A stretch of DNA of 39,438 bases from Chitinophagales bacterium (GTDB lineage: Bacteria > Bacteroidota > Bacteroidia > Chitinophagales > Chitinophagaceae): the NCBI GenBank assembly GCA_015654595.1, contig JAATGQ010000185.1, positions 1 through 39,438 on the forward strand, in the 5' to 3' direction. Positions 17,057 to 23,994 of this stretch are shown piece by piece; position 1 is the stretch's first letter, and every line of letters starts with the position of its first letter. Below the pieces are notes generated by a model, which was not told where the DNA came from, searched no databases, and saw only the letters and a list, made by a program, of their open reading frames with translations. Made by a program: the position numbers and the translations under genes.

Positions 17057-18815
17057 CCAGAACCCCGCGGAAGAGGTCAGAACTTCCAACTGGTCGGCCT
17101 TACGCAAGCTGCTCGATCTGTTACCCGAGCAGAGAGGCAAGCTTTACCTGGCACTGATCGTTATGGTGATCTATGCCTTTGTATCGATGCTCGGCCCCTA
17201 TGTCGTAGGTTATACCATCGACCATTATATAAAGGATAAGGCGCACCAGGATTACCACCAGGTGCTGGTCAACTGCGGCTGGCTCTTCCTGATCTACCTG
17301 GTCGTACTGGCGGCTGTGTATCTGCGCACCACGATCATGGGCGGCTATGGCCAGAATGTCCTGTTTTCGCTGCGGAATACCGTCTTCAACAAATTACAGG
17401 AACTGCCCGTTGCCTTTTTTGCACAAAACAAGGCGGGCGACCTGATCTCCCGTGTCAACAACGATACGGACAAGCTGAATCAATTCTTTTCACAGTCGCT
17501 GATGCAGTTCGTCTCCAGCCTCTTTATCATTGTAGGCTCCGGGATCTTCCTGGTCGTCCTCAACTGGCGGCTCGGTCTGGCAACGCTGGCGCCTGCAGCC
17601 CTGATGTGGATCTTTACCAGACTCCTGTCCCCCTGGGTAAAAAAGAAAAACGCAGAAAGCCTGAAGAGCACCGGCGCGATGAGCGCAGAGATACAGGAAA
17701 GTCTTGGCAACTTCAAGGTTGTACTGGCCTTCAACCGCCGTGATTACTTCCGCCAGCGCTTCATGGCAGCCAATAAGGACAACTATAAGGCATCTGTCAG
17801 CGCGGGAGTTGCCAACAATACCTACACCCCTGTCTATGGCTTCCTGGCGAGCATGGGTCAGCTGATCGTACTGCTGGTCGGCATCTATCTGATCGCGCAT
17901 GGAAAGTTTGAGCCAGGGTTTATCGTCAGCTATTTTATGTATGCCACCAGCTTCTACGACCCGCTGAGACAGATGGCGACGCTTTGGGCTGGTTTCCAGA
18001 CGGCCATCGCCGGCTGGGATCGTATTTCGCGTATCCTGACGCTGGAATCAAACCTTCCCGTAGTCCCTTCGATGACCGCCGTACATGCGGAGACCCCAGC
18101 CCTGCTGGAATTCAGGGATGTCTCTTTCAGCTATCCGGATGGTAAGAGCGTGCTGCATCACAACAGCTTCCGGATGGAACAAGGCAAGACCTATGCGCTT
18201 GTAGGGCCCACCGGAGGTGGCAAAACGACAACAGCGTCGCTGATCGCCCGGCTTTACGACCCCACATCGGGGATGGTCCTGTTGAATGGAAAGGATATCC
18301 GCAGCTATACGCCTGAAGAACGAACGCAAAAGATCGGTTTTATCCTGCAGGAACCACTGCTCTTTACCGGTACGGTAAAAGACAATATCCTGTATGGCAA
18401 CCAGCAATACAAGGATTACGACAACGAAGCTCTCACAAAAGTACTGGAGACTTCCGGTCTGGAGACGCTGTTAAGCCGGTTCGACGAAGGACTGGACACA
18501 AAGATCGCTTCTGCCGCGGAGGGCATCAGCCTGGGGCAGAGACAGCTTATCGCCTTTATCCGCGCAGTATTGCGCAACCCCGAACTGCTCATCCTCGACG
18601 AAGCAACAGCCAATATCGATACCGTCACTGAAAAGATGCTGGAAGATATTCTGAAGAGACTACCGGCGACGACTACCCGAGTAATCATTGCACACCGTTT
18701 GAATACGATCGAGAATGCCGACGAGATCTTCTTTGTCAATGGCGGAGAGATCACCCGTGCCGGCAGCCTGCACCAGGCTATGGATATGTTATTACACGGA
18801 AAACGCGTCAGCTAG
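17031..18815 (+). CDS. ABC exporter half-transporter, catalytic partner subunit
   Basis: 594 residues, six membrane helices (about 35-330) and an NBD from about 355. Walker A GPTGGGKTT begins at residue 392, Walker B LLILDEATANID has the catalytic Glu524, and the H-loop His555 (IIAHRL) is intact. The signature motif is altered: ISLGQ (499-503) in place of LSGGQ. This is the mirror image of the preceding subunit, so a heterodimer would have one working site (this Walker B/His with the partner's LSGGQ) and one degenerate site. The ATG lies inside the end of the preceding gene (26-base overlap), a typical coupled pair. It should act as an inner-membrane exporter. Confidence 0.93.
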   Translation: MSSTNYNLSQNPAEEVRTSNWSALRKLLDLLPEQRGKLYLALIVMVIYAFVSMLGPYVVGYTIDHYIKDKAHQDYHQVLVNCGWLFLIYLVVLAAVYLRTTIMGGYGQNVLFSLRNTVFNKLQELPVAFFAQNKAGDLISRVNNDTDKLNQFFSQSLMQFVSSLFIIVGSGIFLVVLNWRLGLATLAPAALMWIFTRLLSPWVKKKNAESLKSTGAMSAEIQESLGNFKVVLAFNRRDYFRQRFMAANKDNYKASVSAGVANNTYTPVYGFLASMGQLIVLLVGIYLIAHGKFEPGFIVSYFMYATSFYDPLRQMATLWAGFQTAIAGWDRISRILTLESNLPVVPSMTAVHAETPALLEFRDVSFSYPDGKSVLHHNSFRMEQGKTYALVGPTGGGKTTTASLIARLYDPTSGMVLLNGKDIRSYTPEERTQKIGFILQEPLLFTGTVKDNILYGNQQYKDYDNEALTKVLETSGLETLLSRFDEGLDTKIASAAEGISLGQRQLIAFIRAVLRNPELLILDEATANIDTVTEKMLEDILKRLPATTTRVIIAHRLNTIENADEIFFVNGGEITRAGSLHQAMDMLLHGKRVS

Positions 18816-18830
18816 TTCCCTGTTTTTCTG

Positions 18831-18855
18831 CCGCGGTGGGCTGGACCCACCGCGG
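18831..18855. repeat. GC-rich perfect inverted repeat after the ABC pair
   Basis: CCGCGGTGGG / CCCACCGCGG with loop CTGGA, 15 bases after the ABC stop codon; the stem gains one more G-C pair at the base. No T-run follows on the + strand; on the - strand it is followed by CAGAAAAACAGG. It may be a stem-only terminator, an mRNA stabiliser or a protein-binding site. Confidence 0.6.
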
Positions 18856-18962
18856 CCAGACCATATACGGGCACGGCATCTCTTTTCGCCCGGCGGGGCG
18901 ATCCTCCGCACGCGGGATGCAACGGTTTGACGCGATCGATTGTCAAGCCTTAAAACCCGGCC

Positions 18963-19385
18963 ATGAAAAAATATCTGCTTGCTGCCGCCCTCCCGCTTTT
19001 TTTGCTGCTGGCCCCTGCCTGCAAGAAAGGTAATGTCCCCCCACTCGATGGGATATGGATATTGAAGTCAGAACAGAACGGCATGACCCCAACCATTTAT
19101 TATACCGACACCACTACAAAAGTGCTGACCTTCGATAAAGGTCATTATTCCGACAACACGCAATACACGCTGCGCGAGGGAGTATATTCCGCAACAAAGG
19201 TGAATGTAAAGAATGTCCAGTTGGGCAAAGGCCCTTTTTATCTGTTGGTTTATGATAATAAGCCTGGCAATCCAGCATTATACGCTTCCGTATACGGCAA
19301 TCAACTTACGATCAGCAGCGATAGGTCCTCCGCAGCCGTCGACAATGGCGTAGCCATGGTCTTTCAGAGAGCGGGCACACAATAA
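18963..19385 (+). CDS. Small lipoprotein, lipocalin-like
   Basis: 140 residues with a signal peptide and lipobox LAPAC (Cys20) followed by KKG. The mature part starts LDGIWILKSEQNG, the L-x-G-x-W-x-L opening of small lipocalin-like lipoproteins common in Bacteroidota, and alternates short beta-type stretches to the end (NQLTISSDR). No catalytic motif is visible. It lies 147 bases after the ABC pair with a hairpin between, so co-transcription is doubtful. The lipoprotein call is firm; the fold is a guess from the opening motif. Confidence 0.75.
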   Translation: MKKYLLAAALPLFLLLAPACKKGNVPPLDGIWILKSEQNGMTPTIYYTDTTTKVLTFDKGHYSDNTQYTLREGVYSATKVNVKNVQLGKGPFYLLVYDNKPGNPALYASVYGNQLTISSDRSSAAVDNGVAMVFQRAGTQ

Positions 19386-19386
19386 A

Positions 19387-19416
19387 AGGCCCCCACAGTA
19401 AAAACTGCAGGGGCCT
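19387..19416. terminator. Terminator between the small lipoprotein and galM
   Basis: AGGCCCC pairs with GGGGCCT, and inside it CAG pairs with CTG around a TAAAAA loop. It lies between convergent genes and can serve both; TCTTC follows on the + strand, TTTTATTG on the - strand. Confidence 0.75.
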
Positions 19417-19435
19417 CTTCATCGAAAGGCGTTTG

Positions 19436-20635
19436 TTATTTCGTCCCGAACTGATAGACAGTCGTCGTCTTATACGTTTGCCCGGGCTTCAGCTCCGTTG
19501 AAGGGAAGGCTGGCTGGTTGGGAGAATCCGGAAAGTGCTGCGTCTCCAGGCAAAACGCTGTCCGGTATTCGTCCTTCTTGCCCCCTTTGATGGTATTGGC
19601 CCCCGTCATAAAGTTGCCGCCATAGAACTGGATACCCGGCTGATCGGTGAAGACCTTCATCACGATACCGCTCAGATCGCCGGTGACAGTAGCTGCGGGC
19701 ATCAACTGACCACCGCCTTTTATACTATCTCCCTTGGCAGAATTGAGCACGAAGTTATGATCATAGCCTTTGCCGTATTTCAGCTCGATATTGTCCTGGT
19801 CGATCCTTGACCCGATCGCCGCAGGCTGACGAAAATCAAAGGGGCCGCCGGCAACAGGCTCGATCTTTCCGGTGGGGATCAGCGTCGAATCAACAGGCGT
19901 ATACCTATCCGCGTTCAGCTGCAGCAGGTGGTTGTTGATCGTACCGCTGCCTTGGCCGTTCAGGTTGAAATAAGTGTGATTGGTCAGGTTGAGGACGGTC
20001 GCTTTGTCGGTAGTGGCAGTATAGCTGATGGAAAGAGCATTGCTGTCCGTCAGCGTATAGACGACCTTTACCTGCAGGTTACCGGGATAACCTTCTTCGC
20101 CATCCTTTGCCAGGTAAGAAAGCTCTACCGACTGAGGATCCAGCTGACGACCTGTCCAGACGACGCCTGCAAATCCTTTCTTGCCGCCGTGAAGGCTGTT
20201 GGGGCCGTTGTTGGCAGCCAGCGTATAATCCTTTCCTTCCAGCCGGAAATGCGCTTTCGCGATACGATTGCCATAACGGCCAACAATAGCTCCAAAATAG
20301 GTTTCTGAAGGCTGATGGATGTAAGTGGCTGCATGGTCATATCCCAGCGCCACATCCGTCGGCGTACCATTTTTGTCGGGGACGATGATACTGACGACAC
20401 GGGCGCCATAATTGGTGATGGCAACCGCCATGTTGTTCTTGTTCTTCAATACATACAGCGCAGTGGCTTTTCCGTCAGCGGTGTCGCGGAAAGCAGCCGT
20501 ATCCGGCAGAACGGCCGGAATGGCCTTTGCGGTCGAATCTGTACCTGTCGTTGTAGTTGGCGCGGAATTGCCGTTGCCGCAGGCGGCAGCAAGACTGACG
20601 GCAAAACCAAGGGAAGCTAGCGTGAGTTTATTCAT
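19436..20635 (-). CDS. galM: Galactose mutarotase (aldose 1-epimerase), predicted lipoprotein
   Basis: 399 residues. The N-terminus is a lipoprotein signal with lipobox LAAAC (Cys19), then a Thr/Ser/Ala-rich linker to about residue 55, then the mutarotase beta-sandwich. It interconverts the alpha and beta anomers of galactose or glucose. Motifs: GAIVGRYGNRIAKAHF with the substrate-binding Arg, NNGPNSLHGG, the catalytic His in LNLTNHTYFNL, and the catalytic Glu in FCLETQHFPDSPN. It follows galK by 23 bases in one operon. Unlike GalK it is predicted to be outside the cytoplasm, so it probably acts on sugar released in the periplasm before import. Confidence 0.93.
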   Translation of the reverse strand: MNKLTLASLGFAVSLAAACGNGNSAPTTTTGTDSTAKAIPAVLPDTAAFRDTADGKATALYVLKNKNNMAVAITNYGARVVSIIVPDKNGTPTDVALGYDHAATYIHQPSETYFGAIVGRYGNRIAKAHFRLEGKDYTLAANNGPNSLHGGKKGFAGVVWTGRQLDPQSVELSYLAKDGEEGYPGNLQVKVVYTLTDSNALSISYTATTDKATVLNLTNHTYFNLNGQGSGTINNHLLQLNADRYTPVDSTLIPTGKIEPVAGGPFDFRQPAAIGSRIDQDNIELKYGKGYDHNFVLNSAKGDSIKGGGQLMPAATVTGDLSGIVMKVFTDQPGIQFYGGNFMTGANTIKGGKKDEYRTAFCLETQHFPDSPNQPAFPSTELKPGQTYKTTTVYQFGTK

Positions 20636-20658
20636 ATAGCAATAAAGATTTTTAAGAA

Positions 20659-21840
20659 TTATTCACCCAGTGAAGTGCCGTTCTCGATCTGACCGATGTA
20701 CACCTTCATGTCTTTCTTCATAGCCTTGCGATAGATCGGCGCGATCTTTTCGACAAGGGTATCGATCGCGTCTTCTCTGACCAGGTTGATCGTGCAGCCG
20801 CCAAATCCGCCGCCCATCATACGGGCGCCGATAACGCTGGGTTCGTTACGAACCTGGTCAACCAGGAAGTCCAGCTCGGGACAACTGACCTCATATTTTC
20901 GGCTCAGTCCGTCATGCGTAGCAAACATTTTCTGCCCAAAGGCGGCAATATCCCCTTTTTCCAGATCATCGGTTGCCGCCATCAGACGACTGATCTCCTC
21001 CACGACGTACTCACAACGCTGGTTGACCAGGGCATCTACCGGCGCTACATAGCTGGCCAGCATATCCAGTGTCGCGTCCCGCAAACTTTTCACCTCGGGA
21101 TGATGCGCCTGTATCAATTTTACGCCCGCCTCGCACTGTTGACGACGGGTATTGTATTCGGAGGAGGCCAGCGAATGTTTTACATTGGTGTCCAACAGCA
21201 CGATCCGGATCCCCTCGGTGTTAAAGGGGACATAGGTATAGTCCAAAGACTGGCAGTCGAGGCGGATCACATGATTTTTTTTGCCGAACATACTGGCAAA
21301 CTGGTCCATGATCCCGCACTGTACGCCTACAAATGCGTTCTCCGCTTTCTGGGAGAGTTTGACCATCGTCATCTGATCCAATCCCAGGCCAAACAGCTCA
21401 TTGAGCGCAAAAGCCGTCGCGCATTCCAGCGCCGCGGAAGAGGACATACCCGCGCCTAACGGAATATCGCCGCCAAACACACAGTTCAGCCCCCCCAGCG
21501 GATGACCTAGTCCCTGCAGCTGCTGGATAACGCCAAGAATATAGTCCGGCCAGTGCATCCCGGAAGGCTCGATGGTATGGATGGACCCCTTGTAGGTACG
21601 ATCCAGGTCCACGGACACGATATGAAGCTGGTCATCGCTGCGGCGGCTGACCGCCATATAGATCGCTTTGTTGATAGCCGCAGGAAGAACAAACCCATGA
21701 TTATAGTCGGTATGTTCCCCGATCAGGTTGACACGACCGGGTGAACGGACGATTAACGGTTTGGAGTCTGCAAAAGTGCTATGAAATTTTTCCTTTACGC
21801 GGTCGGAAAGGGAGAAGGCTTTTTCGGTTGTAAGTGTCAT
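20659..21840 (-). CDS. galK: Galactokinase
   Basis: 393 residues, a GHMP-family cytosolic kinase that phosphorylates galactose at C1 in the Leloir pathway. The three family motifs are clear: GRVNLIGEHTD (35-45), the ATP loop LGAGMSSSAAL (128-138) and the C-terminal GGGFGGCTINL. The start at ATG 21840 gives the usual length. It is the first gene of galK-galM. A TAGATTTG box lies 24 bases upstream, and a perfect 10-bp palindrome just above that box may be an operator. galT and galE are not in the window. Confidence 0.96.
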   Translation of the reverse strand: MTLTTEKAFSLSDRVKEKFHSTFADSKPLIVRSPGRVNLIGEHTDYNHGFVLPAAINKAIYMAVSRRSDDQLHIVSVDLDRTYKGSIHTIEPSGMHWPDYILGVIQQLQGLGHPLGGLNCVFGGDIPLGAGMSSSAALECATAFALNELFGLGLDQMTMVKLSQKAENAFVGVQCGIMDQFASMFGKKNHVIRLDCQSLDYTYVPFNTEGIRIVLLDTNVKHSLASSEYNTRRQQCEAGVKLIQAHHPEVKSLRDATLDMLASYVAPVDALVNQRCEYVVEEISRLMAATDDLEKGDIAAFGQKMFATHDGLSRKYEVSCPELDFLVDQVRNEPSVIGARMMGGGFGGCTINLVREDAIDTLVEKIAPIYRKAMKKDMKVYIGQIENGTSLGE

Positions 21841-21863
21841 ATGATTCGCTAATCTGTAATTGT

Positions 21864-21871
21864 CAAATCTA
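21864..21871 (-). promoter_or_regulatory. Bacteroidota -7 box (TAGATTTG) for galK-galM
   Basis: On the minus strand TAGATTTG fits TAnnTTTG and lies 23 bases before ATG 21840, leaving a very short leader. Confidence 0.6.
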
Positions 21872-21882
21872 CATATATTTTA

Positions 21883-21892
21883 CCATTAATGG
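21883..21892. promoter_or_regulatory. Perfect palindrome CCATTAATGG upstream of the galK -7 box
   Basis: A 10-bp perfect palindrome whose edge is 11 bases upstream of the TAGATTTG box, inside the space RNA polymerase would cover. Candidate operator for a sugar-responsive regulator; no regulator gene is in the window. Confidence 0.35.
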
Positions 21893-21933
21893 CAGGACTC
21901 AAGGAAATTTCCACGGCGGCCGGAAAAAGGCTG

Positions 21934-22959
21934 CTAACGGGAAAAAAGACCGGTGTATTGGATCCCCAGGCCCGGGCCGCGCGGCAGAATGGCCTTTCCG
22001 CCGTTGAATTCGAGCCCTGTGGCCAGGTCTTCCTTTAGCAGCAGGGGCCCGTCCATATCCACATAATCCAGCAACGGCAGCAGCTGTGCAATGGCGGCGC
22101 TGCCGATCGTGCTTTCGTTCATGCTCCCTGCCATCACTTTTAACCCCAGCCTCCTGGCATTATCGATCATTCGGCGGGCAGGCGTAATACCGCTGCATTT
22201 GGTCAGCTTGATATTGATCCCGTGAAAATGGCCCGCACAACGTTCTACATCCTCTTCCCGGACACAGGATTCGTCAGCAAAAAGCGGAAGCGGCGACGCT
22301 GCATACAGCTGTTTCATCCCTTCCCAGTTATCTTTTGCCAGCGGCTGCTCGACCAGCTCGACCCCCAACCCGGCAAGCCGGGGTATTTTCTGTAGGGCTT
22401 CCTCCGTGGTCCATCCGGCATTGGCGTCTACCCGGAAAACGGCATCGGTATGCCGGCGCAGTTCCTCTACGATGGCCAGATCTTCCGGTGTACCCAGTTT
22501 TATCTTATAGACAGGCCAGGACGTCTCTCTCATCTTCTCTACCATCTTTTCTATGGTGTCGATCCCAATCGTATAATCGGTCACCGGCCCTTTGGCAGGA
22601 TCCAGTTTCCAGAGCTGGTAAAGGGGCTTGCCTACCATCTTTCCGAAAAGATCCCAGCCGGCCATATCCAATGCACAGACCAGGAAAGGGTTATCCGGTA
22701 AAAGGTGGTGGAGATAATGCCAGTACCGCTGCGGATCGGTCAACGCAAAACCTTCGATCATCCTCTTTTTGGCCTCGATATCGGCGATCATCTTCCCGAC
22801 CGGTATATTATAATAGGTAATGGCGGGCGCCTCTCCATACCCTTTCCAGCCTTTGTGTTCCAGTTCGACAACAAGGGTAGGTTGATGGGTTTTGGTTCCT
22901 TTTGAGATCGTAAAGGGGTGACGAAAGGCCAGATTATAAGCTGAATAGTTGAGAATCAT
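21934..22959 (-). CDS. Dipeptide epimerase (enolase superfamily, L-Ala-D/L-Glu epimerase type)
   Basis: 341 residues from ATG 22959 (MILNYSAYNLAFRHPFTISK, the usual family start); the frame is open 60 bases further up but adds nothing family-like. Muconate-lactonizing subgroup of the enolase superfamily: acid/base Lys in YKIKLG (K152, K154), metal ligands Asp in FRVDANAGW, Glu in LVEQPL and Asp in FADES, and the second catalytic Lys251 in IKLTKCSG. These enzymes invert L-Ala-D-Glu or related dipeptides, in murein peptide recycling or in dipeptide breakdown. Specificity cannot be read from the sequence. It is separate from galK by 93 bases. Confidence 0.9.
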   Translation of the reverse strand: MILNYSAYNLAFRHPFTISKGTKTHQPTLVVELEHKGWKGYGEAPAITYYNIPVGKMIADIEAKKRMIEGFALTDPQRYWHYLHHLLPDNPFLVCALDMAGWDLFGKMVGKPLYQLWKLDPAKGPVTDYTIGIDTIEKMVEKMRETSWPVYKIKLGTPEDLAIVEELRRHTDAVFRVDANAGWTTEEALQKIPRLAGLGVELVEQPLAKDNWEGMKQLYAASPLPLFADESCVREEDVERCAGHFHGINIKLTKCSGITPARRMIDNARRLGLKVMAGSMNESTIGSAAIAQLLPLLDYVDMDGPLLLKEDLATGLEFNGGKAILPRGPGLGIQYTGLFSR

Positions 22960-23220
22960 GGGACAACAAAAATAATGAATCAGCCCGAAATGGACGATGG
23001 CTCCATTATCCGAAAACATTCCTTACCGGAGGGCTCAATCGTTCGGAAAATACGGTTAAACTGCGGGCTTTTCCGCTATTTATTGCATAAATGAGAATTA
23101 GTTTCCCGCTGTGGGAACGATTTGACCGGGTAGGACTTTTCAGAGCCTTGTGTCTCAGGAGGTTATTTTTTGGCACCGTTTTGATTCAGTTGAGGCATAA
23201 TCACGTAATCCGAACCCAGT

Positions 23221-23874
23221 ATGAAAAAGATAACTACCCTTCTCTTAGCCCTGCTGCTCCTGACCGTTTCCGGCCGCGTTGCCGCTCAAAACATCACCCA
23301 GAATACGATGGGCCAGACTACTCCGGCTCTCGTAATGAGCTTTGGCGGACAGGTCAGCAATAAGATCGCCCAGCTGTTCTGGACCATGGAAGACGAAACC
23401 AACGACAAGTGGTTTGTTATCGAACGCGCCGGCTCGACAAACGGCTATGACTCCATCGGTGTCGTTTATGCTATCAATAACAACAACGAGACTAATTATA
23501 ATTTTGTCGATGCATCGATGCTTAACGGCACAAACACCTATCGTCTGCGCCAGGTAGACCGGGATGGCATCGTTCGTTATTCCAAACTGGTAACCCTGCA
23601 AAATGTGGTTGCTTCTACTTCGATCAGCGTTTATCCCAATCCTGCCATCGCAACGCTGAACTACTCGCTGATCACTACTGCTCCCGAACAGGTTACCGTT
23701 CAGATCTACAGCCTGTCAGGCGTGATCGTAATGACGGCACAGCAGAGCCTTTCTGCCGGCTCCAATCAGCAGTCTGTAGCGATCAACCACCTCAAGAGCG
23801 GAAATTACATTCTGAAAGTAAGCACGCTTAACGGCAATAGCCGGTACGTTCAGCCTTTCGTAAAGCTTTTGTAG
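23221..23874 (+). CDS. Secreted protein with a type IX secretion C-terminal sorting domain
   Basis: 217 residues. Signal peptide MKKITTLLLALLLLTVSGRVAAQ, a middle part of about 110 residues with a fibronectin-like strand pattern (QLFWTMEDETNDKWFVIERA, YRLRQVDRDGIVRYSKLV), and a Por secretion sorting domain from about residue 138: ISVYPNPA, VQIYSLSGVIV, HLKSGNYILKVST and a final FVKLL. It should be exported by Sec, then moved over the outer membrane by T9SS and anchored or released. There is no catalytic domain. The front part resembles the YRLRQVD...SKLV segment that often precedes the sorting domain in larger T9SS cargo, so this may be a minimal cargo or the tail of a reduced larger gene. 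Confidence 0.88.
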   Translation: MKKITTLLLALLLLTVSGRVAAQNITQNTMGQTTPALVMSFGGQVSNKIAQLFWTMEDETNDKWFVIERAGSTNGYDSIGVVYAINNNNETNYNFVDASMLNGTNTYRLRQVDRDGIVRYSKLVTLQNVVASTSISVYPNPAIATLNYSLITTAPEQVTVQIYSLSGVIVMTAQQSLSAGSNQQSVAINHLKSGNYILKVSTLNGNSRYVQPFVKLL

Positions 23875-23994
23875 TCCTCCCGTTCCTTGTTTCGCTGGAC
23901 TTTCCCTTATTGATCTCTTCTCCATCGTCCTCTGATCTGCCTGCAATTCTCTTTCATCCTTTGACCGACCACCCCATTTTCTCTGGCCTCTTAT
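23875..23994. other. Pyrimidine-rich stretch between convergent genes
   Basis: About 120 bases whose + strand is strongly C/T-rich, with few purines and no clear inverted repeat. It separates the sorting-domain gene (+) from the glucanotransferase gene (-), where a hairpin terminator would be expected. Confidence 0.55.
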
